Shown here: piece by piece, positions 1-12,238 of the stretch
Position numbering within the stretch: position 1 is the stretch's first letter
Layout of the letters: the number at the start of each line of letters is the position of its first letter
DNA from: Ryuthela nishihirai
Lineage: Eukaryota; Arthropoda; Arachnida; Araneae; Heptathelidae
NCBI GenBank assembly: GCA_038380435.1
Contig: JAWZYU010000030.1
Coordinates: 64,677,817-64,741,816, forward strand
Direction of reading: 5' to 3'
DNA: 64,000 nucleotides
Program-made: the position numbers and the translations under genes
The notes under the pieces: generated by a model
Told to the model about the DNA's origin: nothing
Database searches by the model: none
The model's input: only the letters and a program-made list of their open reading frames with translations

Positions 1-954
1 TAATTCCCCCTCTTTTATTGGGTGGGTGGAAGAAAGGTTGGGGGAATGCAACCACTGCTTTAAGTCATGATGTGATGAAACTCTATAATGAATTCAAAGA
101 TCCTATAGTTTTTTTCATTTAAAAACAACTTTGCTCCATTTTCATGTGGACTGTATTTTATGTGTTATGGGTAAGAGGGGGAAGAAAAGTTAAGAGGTGA
201 AACCCTTAAAAATCTTTGACTTACAATGTGAGAAAGTGTATGCCAAATTAGGTGAAATAAAATGGGGCTTAAAAACTAAATTAAATAGCATCTTTAAATA
301 ATATCATATTACTATCACAGTAATCTATGCTAAATAATAAAATTAATTTTCAAATTTCATCAAGCTATTACAATTTACATATGCTATATATTTTAAAATT
401 GTTTTATTCCCAAAACTTTCAGTTATTCTGTAAGATAGAGCACCAGTATGAAAATAAAAAAACTTTATGTTGTTTTAAATTATGGACAGAGGGAAGTGTA
501 TACCAAATTTGATGTATCTAGTTCTTACCATTTATTTAGGAATTCTCGATCAACTTTTAGTCTCCATAAAAAAAAAAAGCTTGTATTCTGCTCATGCTTC
601 TATTTCACTCTGCTCCAGACTTAAAATATTTATTTACCCATTTCTGAAACAATGGCTTTATCACACAGAAGCAAAAATAATTTAACTGAACCAATTCATC
701 TTTTAAATTTATTGATGCCAACAAACATTTTTAATAATTGCTAATATTAAGTCTATGGGATACACCAGTTTTTAACCCCTAATGTTTACTCTAGGGGGAA
801 ATTCAGTCCATTCCATAGTAGTTTTGGTTGTTCGTAACAGGTTCGCACACAGCCTATAATCTTTCCCCTGGGTCATGCCAAGTTTGGTGTATCTAGCTCT
901 TTAGGGGGATGAGTGCATAAGTAGCCAGACAGACAGACACATTCTTTATATATA
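1..954. other. AT-rich stretch without a gene; small dispersed repeats
   Basis: No reading frame here has recognisable protein similarity or splice context. Two segments, about 496-524 and 874-902, share a motif close to ccaaatttgatgtatctag. The second is followed by a short run of cagacagacaga. These look like fragments of a dispersed repeat of unknown class. Nothing else stands out. Confidence 0.45.
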
Positions 955-1330
955 ACAGCCAGGTTTCTAAAACTGATCTCACTCAGGTGGCAAAGTTAAT
1001 TTTGAAGTGTTTCAGAAAATAAAACAACTTTAGAACCTCATCCTGGAGTAGCAAAAAACAGAAATATGTCATGTCACATACCAAAAGAAAGAGCTTTCAA
1101 TTGCGATAATAAAAATGGCAAAAATTCAAAAAAAAATTAAGTAAAATTTTATAAGCATTTAAAAAAAAAAACTGAAATTTTTTACTGTACTTTTTTCCAT
1201 TTTAACTTCAGCAAAAATGTTTAATTTTTTTTTTCCATTTTTTTCAAATTACTTCTATTATTTTAATTTAAATAGTTTATAATATTTCTTATTAGTACTT
1301 AAATATTTCTTTTATTTAGTTTCCCAACTT
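955..1330 (-). repeat. R1 dispersed repeat, partial inverted copy
   Basis: The reverse complement of this stretch matches the 3' part of the R1 repeat seen at 9300-11395 and 41218-42213. Shared marks in order are a ttttggtatat-type motif with catatttct, then ggttctaaagttgttttattttctgaaa, cut short here, and cagtttyagaaacctgg. It is diverged and truncated. The class is unknown and no protein is visible. Confidence 0.6.
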
Positions 1331-1441
1331 TTCAAGTCATTTATGCAAATAATGCATAAGACACATGCTTAGATTTTTGGCAATCAGCAAACTCAAGACT
1401 AAGGAAGTAGAGCAACAAAAATTTATTTTGTTAAAAAAAAT

Positions 1442-1576
1442 TAAATACCCACTCAAGCAGCTGCTTGCCATAAAGGTTTCATAGAAGCCTGTTAGTTTAT
1501 ACACATAGTAGGTCTGTGAGGATGGTAGAACCTCAGCAGAAAAGCAACACAACATCTATGCTTTACTCAGAGCTCC
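1442..1576 (-). repeat. SINE-B copy, head-truncated and diverged
   Basis: Reading the minus strand gives the SINE-B body: the ctgctgaggt segment, a diverged 'acagacctnctac' segment, the aggc...cctgt hairpin segment, and gcaagcagctgcttgag followed by a T/A-rich tail. The tRNA-like promoter head is missing. It is more diverged than the copies at 5157 and 38792. Confidence 0.8.
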
Positions 1577-2923
1577 AAGATAATTTATATAAAAATGAAA
1601 ATACATCTGGAAAGAAATAAAGAACCGAGAAAAAAACTTTATAAAATATTTCAATATATTTGAAATTAAACTGTAGCACACTGAAATTGAGAATGAATCA
1701 TGTTGGTATGAAGTGCACAACTTCTACAGAAAAGTTTAATTTTAAAACTGCGGCAAAAAGGTTTCGATTAAAAATCTGAATTTAATAACATTAATTAGTG
1801 TATTTGGTTAAAATGCAATTAAAAATATCACTAAAATGAGTTCTTTTAAAAATCACATTTGCAGGCCAACTGCCTAATCCTATGATTATTGAAGTAGCTA
1901 TCATTTGAGATCATGCAGCATTTAATTATTTTTTTCCAATCACAGTATATGTTTCAGAACCAATAAAAAATAATTCTAGAAGCTGCAGAGCAGAAAAAAA
2001 TCTTTAAAATCGAAAGGCTACTAAAATATTGACTGAAAGCAATGTGCATAGTTCCTATATGATGGAACTTCCAGTAGTAATAAAAATCAATTCTTACGTT
2101 AAACATTTAGAAAGCATTACAACTTTGCTTGACAAAAAAGTTGGTCAAGGTCAATCAAACCAAAAGTGGTGTGATACCAACAGAAGACTTTTGCTTTGCT
2201 ATTTGTGGCCACTCATTGTGACTCAACATATGCACGAGCCCTGCAGGCACAAACATTTTATTTTTACACATCTTTTTCAAGTGGAATTAAAGGATAAAAT
2301 ATACAAACTGAAATGCTATTTTCAACATTTGATTAGAAACAGTTAAAAACAAATGCTGATTTCCTGATCTTAAAAAATTTAAACTTACTACTTGCACTAC
2401 AGAAGTGAAATAGTGAAAATGGCAAACCCTGCTTGAATGCACAAAGGGTTAATATGAATTATATTAATTTTTTAAATGATTACAGAACCACTGTTCAGAA
2501 ACATAGGTGGTGGCCATGCCCTCCCCTGCACCCCAAAAAATGCTAACAGAGGCAAAACATTATTAAACTCATGTGTAGTTCATGCATTTTTAAAGACCTC
2601 TAAAACAAAGGGGAAAATGTTATACTACAATTGAAATCATCTCTTCCTCCCCCCAACTTTACTTTTCCTTTTTACTCACCTGAGTTCCTCCTCCTATTTT
2701 ATTTTTTTCTGGTTAACGGCCTGATGGCAGCAATAATAGTTTTTTCCTAAGAAGCACATGAACATGTGAACTCCCAGGGAAATAATTTGAAAACGAAAAA
2801 TAATAATAGATTTTTACAATGCTATTTTTCTCATCATTTGTTTGTTTAGTTGGCAGAAGAGAGGTGAAGAATAGTTCCAACCACATCTAAGGACAGATAT
2901 GAAAAGAAACCCCACCTTTCCTT
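1577..2923. other. AT-rich stretch, no gene seen
   Basis: No supported gene. The segment around 2585-2660 (ttaaagacctctaaaa, then aaatgttatactac) recurs at about 35470-35525, so part of this stretch is a low-copy dispersed repeat. The open frame at 2029-2346 has no recognisable domain and no splice context I trust. Confidence 0.4.
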
Positions 2924-3306
2924 GTTGGGTTGGGTTGTTTTACCTCTGAGCGGCACTTTTTTGCACACCATGGGCTAAATGGCCAGGTCACATGGACCTC
3001 GAAGGCTCAGAGAAGGTTGGGGGAGGGGACCCACTGGAACAGCTGTTGGGAGACAGATGGTAGCCTCCCGTCAAGGCCATCCAGTATGTTCTTTAACGTG
3101 CACAGGGTATGCTCTCCCGCACACGGCTTAACGTCCCATCCGACGGACGGCGGCCTTTCCAAGCCCATCGGTGTCCCCTACTGACCATGGGCAGGGCGGG
3201 GAATTTTTGCGGAGATAAATCTCAACGCTGACCCAGCTGGGACTCGAACCTGGGAACTACAGATTACGAGCCTGGCGCGCTACCGACTGAGCTACCCCCG
3301 CCCCTA
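2924..3306 (-). repeat. SINE-A (Meta-type), near full length
   Basis: On the minus strand the element starts with a tRNA-Met-like head. It has an A box like tagctcagtcggtagcgcg, and the B box ggttcgagtcc is well preserved. The conserved middle (acgttaag, then tgcacgttaaagaac) resembles the central domain of Meta-SINEs. The 3' end is the gggttgtttta-type tail, complemented as taaaacaaccc. It is one of the best-preserved copies here, about 380 bp. The family name rests on recall of the central motif. That it is a SINE rests on structure and copy number. Confidence 0.85.
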
Positions 3307-4280
3307 CCATATGAAAAGTCTCATCTATGATAGCCCCATCGATTCCAATGAGAACCATATTACCAGGATTTCCATTGCCGCTATATGAGAAATGCCTGGT
3401 GTTTTCGCCCATGTATGCCGATCACTACATCGAAGGTATGAAGCCTGCATTAATGTTGGCGGTCATTCTTTTGAGCAGTTTCTGTAATTTGTTCAATAAA
3501 ATTCTCTATTTTCTGTTCTGTAATTTCTGCAATTGTTTCAAAACTCTTATGTCATTCTTGTATTTCTTCATTTGTTGACACAGTAACTGCTAACCCCTAG
3601 CACTTCACCGCTTGAGTTCCGACCATGCATTGTATGGCGAAAAGTGCTTGTTTAGGTGTGTTCTATCACCCCTTAAAGTTTGGCCCAAGAGTTTTGAATC
3701 ATCCTGTATCTTTTGTGAACTTTTACCAACTTGATACAGACTATTCATCAATGTTAAAGTGTTATCAGAACATCTGGACATGTATACTGGACTACATGAA
3801 ACAGATTACCATATCACGTCATTACAGTGCTTGTTCAAGTTAAAAACAAAGGGTATATTACTAATAGGATTAGAGAAATAGTATTTCAGATTACAGAACA
3901 TTTTTGATACAATCTATAACAATATTCAAGTGGTAAAATGTTTTTACTGAATAGTATCACCTTGAAATATAACCATTTTGAATTTGTGACCAAATATCAA
4001 TCTAATCACAGACTTCTATAGAGCTGAAACTATGATAAGTGTTATATACAATTTATTAGCAACTGAATTCTTCAGCAAATTTCTCATATTATTTCTTCTC
4101 AAGATTATGTGGATTTCTCCTTCAATGCAATAAAAACTTAATATAAGCTTTTAAAGCTTAAATGATGAATTTTTTTTTTTTACAAATATGCTTATATTTC
4201 TATAAAAGTTTATGGGGGCTTAGTTCATTTTGTTCTGAACTATTTGGTGTCATTTATTTAGGCACAAATCATTAGTGTTT
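3307..4280. other. Stretch without a gene
   Basis: Nothing recognisable. 3307-3480 is less AT-rich than its surroundings and may be a relic repeat, but I could not match it to anything else in the window. Confidence 0.35.
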
Positions 4281-4504
4281 GCCATCCCGTGCCCGAGAGG
4301 TTAACGTGCTTGGCTAGTGATCTAAGAGACCTGGGTTCAAGTCATCACAAACGTCCAAGGCATGGACGTTTGTGATGTTTTTCTGCTGAGGTCTCGCCAT
4401 CCTCTCAGACTTTCTACTGTGGCATATAAACTGACAGGCTCTGTCAGACCTCTGTGGCAAGCAGCTGATTGAGGGGGTATTTATTTATTTATTCATTCAT
4501 TCAT
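4281..4504 (+). repeat. SINE-B with clear target-site duplication
   Basis: A tRNA-Ser/Leu-like head (ccgagaggttaacgtgctt as A box, gggttcaag as B box) is followed by the SINE-B body and a tail of ttta and ttca repeats. A 12-bp direct repeat, tcattagtgttt, flanks it at 4269-4280 and 4505-4516, as expected for LINE-mediated insertion. It differs from the family because a perfect 14-bp hairpin at 4343-4377 replaces the segment just after the B box. Confidence 0.92.
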
Positions 4505-5156
4505 TCATTAGTGTTTATAAAGTGTATATCAACCACTTGTTTGAAAACATTCTACAGTAAAGATAACTTATATATGAGAAGAATTAAAAGAATTGCCACT
4601 ATGTTAATAAATTCATGATATGAAGCCCAACCCACCTCAAAATACTATGGAGTGTCAGATATTCCAATTGAAAAAAATTCATCCAAACATGAGATTTGCA
4701 ACAAATTTTTAGAGACATGACCAAAGATATACACTATGTTACTAAAAGTAACCAGACACTTCCATGTTATTTCACTGGAAAGCCCCCATTCAAAGCTCAA
4801 CTTTGGAAATAAGTTTTTTTTTAAAGAAAAGATGTGATAGAAGATCTCCCTTAAACATCTCTAAATATTTATTTTACACACTATTTGTTTAATATCCAAA
4901 GAATTTTTCAAGATGAAACATTTAACTGTAACTTTTGCTAATTGTGAATATTTACTTCAAAAGAAAAAGCACAACTGTTATAACAAATGATTCACTAACA
5001 TAATGTAATATTTGAAGTTGGTGTAAAGTTTTTTTTTTCTTCAGTTTTTAATTGGGGGAGGAAAAGAATGTTTAGGAAGAGTGTGACAGTGGTGTCTGCT
5101 GTTAAATGTTCCAGCTTCAATAACTCTTTAAATGTTAAGTGAATATTATTGAAAAT
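4505..5156. other. AT-rich stretch, no gene seen
   Basis: No gene, RNA gene or repeat recognised apart from the right target duplication of the preceding SINE. Confidence 0.35.
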
Positions 5157-5375
5157 AAAAAAAAAATAAAAAAAAAATAAATACCCCCTCAAGCAGCTGC
5201 TTGCCACAGAGGTCTGACAGGAGCCTGTCAGTTTATATGCCACAGTAGGAGATCTGAGAGGATGGCAGGACCTCAGCAGAAAAACAACACACACATCCAT
5301 GCCTAATTCCGGGGCTCGAACCCAGGTCCCTTAGATCAGTAGCCAAGCGTGCTAACCACTCGGCCACGGGACGGC
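5157..5375 (-). repeat. SINE-B, full length with target duplication
   Basis: Full tRNA-like head on the minus strand (gtggccgagtggttagc A box, gggttcgagcc B box), SINE-B body and A/T-rich tail. The direct repeat tattgaaaat flanks it at 5147-5156 and 5376-5385. Both polymerase III boxes look intact, so this copy is a fair reference for the family. Confidence 0.92.
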
Positions 5376-6706
5376 TATTGAAAATTAATATTTAAGTAAT
5401 CTCTAGTGACATTTTTCTATAAAAACCTTATTTTCAAATTTAGGAAGCTTTGAATGTGGCTTTCTATTCACATAACATGGAAGTCTCCTGTTACTTTTTG
5501 TAATGTAGTGTATCTGACACCACACTGTTATTGAATCACTTTATGAGTGACAACTGTTCCATCTGATTTTGTATCATAAGTGCTAAAAGCAAACAGAAAT
5601 CTATGGAAAAAAAGCTAAAATTTTTTCACTCAGTGTTATAGAAACGTCTGATTTTATTTAGCATGAAAAACATTCTAGCACCTAACACTACTGTCTGAAA
5701 GCTTTTAATTCCAGGAAAATATTAGTTTTTTTTCTTCATGGATTATTATTTAGAGTTTTTATCACTTAATATTGAACTTACTTTCCTTTCCAAGACAACT
5801 TTATCACAAGAAAACAAGCAACATCTTTATTATCTTTCAGAGTATTCATCTTGCTTGATCACCTAAAATAATAGATTTCATTTCAGAAAAATTAATTCAA
5901 TATATAATTATATGAAAAAATAAACAGAAAATTATAATGCTTGTAACAGTATATTGTTTTCTTCTTTTCATATTTTGGAGGGAAATATACATTCATCAGA
6001 AATATATTCTAAGATTTCAAGAGTAAGATATTTTCCCAACAGGTGTTTTCTTCAAAAGAAAAAATTCCTAGAATACACTTATTACTTGGGCAAGCAGTGG
6101 AAGAAGGGAAGAGAGAGTGGGCAAATGCCCCTTGAACCCCAAAAATTCTAAAAGAAAACCAGAATAATCTAATGCTACAGAGTATTATCTACAATAAATC
6201 ATATGAAGAAAAATGCTTTTGTTATTCATTCCCCATATATTGGGTTGAACTAATTAAGAGCAAACTGAGTATATATTTCACAACACTTACATTCCTGAAT
6301 CATTCTTTGCAAGATAGTTTGGTATTCTAGACATGGTTTTCTTTTTTCTGAAAATTTCAATTGGAAAGTTCCCAAAAAATTTTTATCATAGTTAATTAGG
6401 TATCATTTTCAAGTTCAGTGAATTTATTTTGTGTGTGAATATTTTGTGCAGTTCTTCCAATATAAGTTGGACAAATGAATATGTAATCAGTATGGAATGA
6501 ATATTTGAAACATGACACTATTAAATTGAAAATAAGCACATTATCAGTTATTTTGATGATACATTAGTGGTGTGATGATTCAATGCTTTTTCAAATAATT
6601 ATTTTCATTGTTTAACATTAAATTATTAATTTACACACTGATTTTTTTTGTCCAATAATTCACATTACATAATCTTACATAAATAAGACTATAAGCTCAA
6701 ATTTAC
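5376..6706. other. AT-rich stretch, no gene seen
   Basis: Long AT-rich sequence with frequent stops in all frames. No domain, splice pattern or repeat was recognised. Confidence 0.4.
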
Positions 6707-7477
6707 AATTGGGTTTGTCAGAAACTAAGCAGATCTACTGTAAATTTTGTATATTTCTCTATAATGCTACAAAGATTAATAACTTTTAAAGTTTGGACCT
6801 TTGATCCAATTTATTCAAATTCTGGATAGCTCTATTGGGTGCCAGGCAATAATAACTTGCCAAAAAAAGTTGAAATAGGGTTCATTTACTTGCCAAAAAA
6901 AGGTGAAATAGGTTCATTTACTTGCCAAGCATTACTCATTTAGTAAGAATTCAAAAATGATTGTCAAGTTTAATTAAAGTTTAAATATATTCAAAAACAT
7001 CAATTAACGTTGCTCAAGAGAAAAAATAGCAAAGATTCAAAAGTTTCTTAAACAAAGTTTATTTCCAAAAATTCAACTTACCAAACTCAAAGTGAAAATG
7101 TCAACTACATCTCGAACAAAAATTCTGCTACTACAACACAATCTCAATACTCTTCACTCCAATACTCAAACTACACTACACTAGCTCTGTGACCTAACAT
7201 CATCAGGTTATAACAAGAGGCTACAAAGCTGGCACGTCATGTTGCACGCCGGAAAATACATTTGCATAAACTGATGATCGTGCAAGCTATGACACAAGAG
7301 CGGGCATGTCCTGCACACACTTTAGCGGTTGTCAATCAAAAGGTCAGAGTTGCGCATGTGCAACTCCTGCAGCTTGAAGGAGGATCGAGACAGTCCACTG
7401 TAGACTGTCTCAGAATCTGTACTTTCAGAATTTTACAATACATTTTTTTAGAAGCTTAGTTTCTGACAAGCCCAATT
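6707..7477. mobile_element. Non-autonomous DNA element with 24-bp terminal inverted repeats
   Basis: The ends at 6707-6730 and 7454-7477 are inverted repeats with one mismatch, beginning aattgggyttgtcagaaact. The 771-bp body has no transposase. It contains a more GC-rich core (about 7200-7400) with a near-palindrome, gttgcgcatgtgcaac. A tandem duplication at 6855-6919 lies inside. I could not fix the target duplication, so the superfamily is open. Confidence 0.55.
6855..6926 (+). repeat. 33-bp tandem duplication
   Basis: Two near-identical units each begin acttgccaaaaaaag and end ttcattt. A third partial start (acttgcc) follows. It lies inside the inverted-repeat element. Confidence 0.8.
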
Positions 7478-7599
7478 ATTGGGTTCTGGGTGTGATGATA
7501 GGGATGCAACAATATATTACAAAACCCCTTCCCCTTACATTCATAGCTAAATCTAAATAATCCACAAGCATCCAAATGTTATATTGACCCAACCACACT

Positions 7600-7905
7600 G
7601 TAGTGCAACCAAATATATCTATCCTGAGAAACAGCTACTGTATTTGGTCACTGCAGGCCAATTCTAATAATATGTTGACATCCACTCATCTCATTCTAGG
7701 AATATCTCTTTTATTTAAGACTTACTCACTGTTCACAATTCTATTCTCCAATCTGTAGTTTAACATAACATGGCTAAACCAATGCAACATTTTCACTTAG
7801 GTAAAATGCTACTTAAAAGCAGTGGAATTCTCCTTCATCTAAGCTCATTAATATTTACAATCAACTAATCTAATTCCACATCTAGAATCATAAACATTAA
7901 GCATC
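7600..7905 (-). repeat. Ancient RTE-type LINE 3' fragment
   Basis: The stretch aligns base by base, with many changes, to the LINE ORF end at 18210-18510. Shared marks are ccaattctaa, then caatctrtarttt, then acatggcyaaacca, then catctagaatca. The reading frame is destroyed. It is much older than the copies at 18 kb and 30 kb. Confidence 0.7.
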
Positions 7906-8265
7906 CTTTACTTTTTCTCACAGAGTGTCTAAGTATTATTATCATAAAAAACTTTAGAGAGGACTAAAGCCAATTGAGATAATTATCCCTGGGTTAAATT
8001 ATTTTCAATTGAACAAATTGAAAATAATATCCATCTTTTAGAAATCTTAATGAAATGTTAAGCAGTCTTAGAAGATGAAATGCAAATCATTGTCTTTTGG
8101 TCTCATGAAGAGTTCCAAAGGCAAGGGTCATTGCCTTTGAAACTATTCACGAGATACTGATTGTAAAATGTTGTCAAATGTCACCAGAATTTGTTAAGCA
8201 TTCAAATCTATAAAAAGTATATGACTGTTTTAAAATTATCAAAATTATCTAGGTGAGATTGCTTT

Positions 8266-8562
8266 TCTTTACCTCTGAGCAACATGTCTTTGCACACACT
8301 GGGCTAAATGGCCAAGTCATGAGGCCATGATAGCTCAAAGAATGTTGGGGAAAGGAACTGCTGGGCAATGTTAGGAGACAGATGGAAGCCTCATGTCAAA
8401 GTCATCCAGTGTATGGCTCTCCTACACATGGTCAACAGCTTAACATTCAGTTCAATTAACAGCAGCTTTTCCAAGCCAACTGGTGTAGGCAGATGGGGAT
8501 TAGTGGAGATAATTTCAATGCAAGTATAGTTGGAACTCAAACCTTGAAACAGATTACAAGCC
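8266..8562 (-). repeat. SINE-A, degraded copy
   Basis: Recognisable SINE-A blocks in order (acctctgagc, gggctaaatggcca, ctgtttcag region) with many substitutions and small deletions. Its tRNA-like end runs into a perfect 14-bp hairpin (8545-8576) made from the agattaca segment. Confidence 0.8.
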
Positions 8563-8580
8563 TGTAATCTGTTTCAGTAA

Positions 8581-9323
8581 AAATTGAAAGTCTGCTAAAA
8601 TTTAACAAAACTGATGTGCTTAGTTCCCTGATGATTAGATACACTACAAGTCGACGCAGCCCCACTCTGACTCAATTATGCATCAAGACAATTTTATGAA
8701 TGTCTCAAAATCTACAGATGTCATCTAGATTGGATTGTTCATTCAATGACATCAAAGTCTTTATTAAAGCTACCAATGAAACTGACCAAGATTAGCCATA
8801 GTTTTTCCGTGTTGTTTGTAGATTAGCCAACCCTTTCCGTGTTGGATCAGTGTTGATTGATTCATTTTTTTAATTCTAGTGATGTGAGAAGCAAATATTA
8901 CCATAGGATAAGGTTGTAAAAACTTTTTTTCAGAATATGCAGTTTTCTAACTATTTCTAATCAAATATCAAAAAACAACATTCAAAGCTATGATATATAA
9001 TATTTACCTTTTAATTCCACTTTAAAAATTATGGTACAGTTTAAAAATCTATCTGAGTCTGCAGTGAAAGTATGTGCACATTCATTTACTGTAAAGAGCA
9101 TCAAGTAGTGAGGATTTAGTTTATGCTTTCATTCTGCTGTCCTGTATGCAGATTGTCGATCAGTTGTAATTTCCAGTCTTTTGGCCTGGTTCCTACTCTA
9201 GCAGAGTTGTAACGCTTTCTAAACTTTTAATGTAAAGATTATTGATTCTATTACTACCAGAAATTGCATCATCAGGGAACTAAGCACATCAGTTTTGTCA
9301 ACATTTTAGCAGATTTTCAATTT
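8581..9323. mobile_element. Foldback element with about 55-bp terminal inverted repeats
   Basis: 8581-8635 and 9268-9323 are inverted copies. The innermost 29 bp (for example ctgatgtgcttagttccctg) are identical. About 630 bp lie between them with no transposase frame. The outer part of the right arm continues into repeat R1, so this may be one end structure of a larger family. Confidence 0.55.
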
Positions 9324-9627
9324 TAAAGAGTTTTTTACTCTAACACTTCTAAAATTATTTTCTATCACTTCTCAAATGTGTACTGCAATTATAAACAATC
9401 AAAAATCAAACTGCTACTGATCTCTAATTGTGGATATTGGAAGAACCATAGGATTTAGCTATTAGCATCAAAGTGCAATTTTTAAAAGGTAGAATTAACT
9501 TTAGCAATACTTTTAATTACATTAGGAAATTGCGATTTTTTTTAAACAAAATTTATGCCAGAATTTTAAAATTAAACTTTTTATCAGTTATGCAGCTTTA
9601 CACTAAAACAATTCATTCTCAATTTTG

Positions 9628-9841
9628 CTGTATATACAGTTTAAAAGCATTCTTGAGTTGGACTTTTTATGGCTCTTTCATCAATTAGGTCCTATTGCTT
9701 CTAATGCAATCTCCCCATTATTACTATGCTGCTCTTAAACACTTAATGTTACCTTTATCTGCAAAAGCAAACAAATAAGAATTATAGAGTACAGTAGATA
9801 AAAAGTCCAGCTCAAGAATGCTTTTAAACTGTATATACAGT
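9628..9841. repeat. 43-bp inverted repeat pair inside R1
   Basis: 9628-9670 and 9799-9841 are reverse complements with one mismatch, starting ctgtatatacagtttaaaag and separated by 128 bp. A third, slightly changed copy of the right arm lies at about 10308-10353. It could form a long stem. Confidence 0.75.
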
Positions 9842-9907
9842 GAAATCATGTAATATTAAATTTATGTTAATATAGTTGTGGCTGTAAATAATTTATTCTC
9901 AAAACAA

Positions 9908-10278
9908 GGGTTGGGTTGTTTACCTCTGAGCAGCACTATTTTGCACACCATGGACTAAATGGCTAGATCACATGGACCCCGAAGGCTCAGAGAAGGTTGG
10001 GGGAGAGGACCCACTGGAACAGCTGTTGGGAGACAGATGGCAGCCTCCCGTCAAGGCCATCCAGCGTGTTCTTTAATGTCCACAGGGTATGGCTCTCCCG
10101 TACACGGGGCTATGACTTAAGGTACCATCCGACAGACGGCGGCCTTTCCAAGCCCATCAGTATCCCCTACCGAACATGGGCAGGGTGGGGAATTTTGTGG
10201 AGATAAATATCAACGCTGACCCAGCTGGGACTCCAACCTGGGAACTGCAGATTACAAGCCAACCCACTGAGCCACCCC
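9908..10278 (-). repeat. SINE-A inserted in R1, with target duplication
   Basis: Near full-length SINE-A, with some damage in the tRNA-like head. The direct repeat tctcaaaacaa flanks it at 9897-9907 and 10279-10289. A further 121-bp direct duplication (9780-9900 and 10288-10411) also flanks it, far longer than a normal target duplication. Confidence 0.9.
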
Positions 10279-10895
10279 TCTCAAAACAATTATAGAGTAT
10301 AGTAGATAAAAAGTCCAGCTCAAGAATGCTTTTATACTATATATATACAGTGAAATCATGTATAATTAAATTTATGTTAATATAGTTGTGGTTGTAAATA
10401 ATTTATTCTCAATTTCAGTGCTTCACAAGTTAACTGTAAATGTTTTGAAACATTTTCATTGAATTTTTTCACAGTTCTCTATCACTTTTCTGATACATTT
10501 TTCAATTTTTATTTAAATTATCTTGTTTTTAAAGCAAAATAACTTTTTATGACACTGCTTTTCTTGGGCTACAGTTTGTCAACTGTTAAAAATCTAAACA
10601 TATGCATTATTGTAATATATATAAATGACTAAAAATTTTAGAAAAAACTAAATAAGTGAAAGATTTAAGCATTAAAAGAAATACAAGCTATTTATATTAG
10701 AATAATAAAATTTTACTAAAATGGCTAAAAAGTTAAAATGGGGGAAGAAAAATGGTAAAATATTGCAATTTTTTTTTAAATGCTTAAAAAATTTAACTTA
10801 CCATTTTTTCTTTGAATTTTTGTTATTTTATTAATCACAATTAAATGCTTTCTCATTTGGTATATAACATATTTCAGTTCAATAGTTACTTCAGG

Positions 10896-11283
10896 GTTGG
10901 GTTGGGTTGTTTTACCTCTGAGCGGCACTTTTTTGCACACCATGGGCTAAATGGCCAGGTCACATGTACCCTGAAGGCTCAGAGAAGGTTGGGGGTGGGG
11001 ACCCACTAGAACAGCTGTTGGGAGACGGATGGTAGCCTCCCGTCAAGGCCATCCAGCGTGTTCTTTAACGTGCACAGGGTATGGCTCTCCGGACACGGGG
11101 GCACGGCTTAACGTCCCATCCGACGGACGGCGGCCTTTCCAAGCCCATAGGTGTCCCCTACTGACCGTGGGCAGGGCGGGGAATTTTGCGGAGATAAATC
11201 TCAACGCTGACCCAGCTGGGACTCGAACCTGGGAACTACAGATTACGAGCCTGGCGCGCTACAGACTGAGCCACCCCTGCCCC
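10896..11283 (-). repeat. SINE-A inserted in R1, with 14-bp target duplication
   Basis: Near full length, well conserved. Direct repeats atagttacttcagg (10882-10895) and atagttatttcagg (11284-11297) flank it. It interrupts R1 exactly where the 41-kb copy reads through (ttagttactttggg). Confidence 0.92.
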
Positions 11284-11395
11284 ATAGTTATTTCAGGATA
11301 AGGTTCTAAAGCTGTTTACATTATTTTCTGAAAACACGTCACCACAGTGACTTCAGTTTCAGAAACCCAACACTGTAAAGGTTAAATAAAAATAA

Positions 11396-11871
11396 AATGC
11401 ATCACTGAGTGAACCATTCTCTTAAAATTTTCATTTTTTATTTTTAAAATTTGTCTTTTACAATATCAAAGTTACAGTTTCTGTCATAATTTTTTTCTTT
11501 TTGTACAAGTTTTGGCAATGGAAAATTTCCTAGCTCAGTGCTGACAATCAAACCGATTTCAAGATTATGATACAAACTGTATAATATAATAATGAAGACA
11601 GTGAATGTGAATTAACTCAAAATAGGATATTAATAATACTTGGGAGGTGGATGGTCAAAATTTGATGATCAGTTTGTTGTTCACAGTCCTCAGCCAACAG
11701 ATGGCACTGCTCAAGATGCATATGATGTCGAGGTGTAAAGTATGACATAACCATTGGTTGTTGGTGGCCTATGGTTGATTTGTTTCTTCAGGGTGGGTAA
11801 TATAGAGTGTGATTTGACGGGAGTGTGATTTGATTTTTTTCGCCATTTTTGCTTGATAACTCCTTGGGATT
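11396..11871. other. Stretch without a gene
   Basis: Unique AT-rich sequence. The segment 11396-11475 is repeated at 13700-13775 as part of a local duplication. No coding signal. Confidence 0.4.
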
Positions 11872-12238
11872 TGGGTTGTTTACCTCTAAGCGGCACTTTT
11901 TTGCACACCATGGGCTGAATGGCCAAGTTACAAGGACCCCTAAGGCTCAGAGAAGGTAGGGAGAGGGGACCTGATGGAATAGTTGTTGCGAGACATAGTA
12001 GCCTCCCATCAAGGCTATCCAGCGTGTTAACGTGCACAGGATATGGCTCTCCCACACACAGGGCCATGGCTTAACGTCCCATCTGACAGATGGTGACCTT
12101 TCCAAGCCCATCGGTGTCCCCTACTGACTGTGGGAAGGGCGGGGAATTTTGCGGAGATAAATCTCAATGCTGACCCAGCTGGGACTCAAACCTGGGAACT
12201 ACAGATTACGAGTCTGACTACTGAGCACCCCCACCCCC
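11872..12238 (-). repeat. SINE-A, full length, moderately diverged
   Basis: All SINE-A blocks are present from the gggttgtttacctct end to a damaged tRNA-like head (tctgactactgagc, with several bases lost). The open frame covering it is a chance consequence of the repeat, not a gene. Confidence 0.88.

Larger units (their letters stand above)
9300..11395 (+). repeat. R1 dispersed repeat, long copy split by two SINEs
   Basis: With the SINE-A insertions at 9908 and 10896 removed, this aligns over most of its length to 41218-42213. Shared marks in order are ttttagcagattttcaattt, aaattgygattttt, cacttttctgata, atgactaaa, accattttttctt, ggtatataacat, aaggttctaaag and cagtttcagaaacc. It is AT-rich, has no long frame, and ends near gtaaaggttaaa. 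The class is unknown. It could be a non-autonomous DNA element or an old untranslated region of a larger transposon. Confidence 0.65.

Noticed and set aside
2029..2346. 105-residue plus-strand open frame starting with Met
   Set aside because: AT-rich composition, no recognisable domain, no promoter or splice context.
11711..12067. 118-residue minus-strand open frame
   Set aside because: It lies mostly over a SINE-A copy and is explained by that repeat's sequence.
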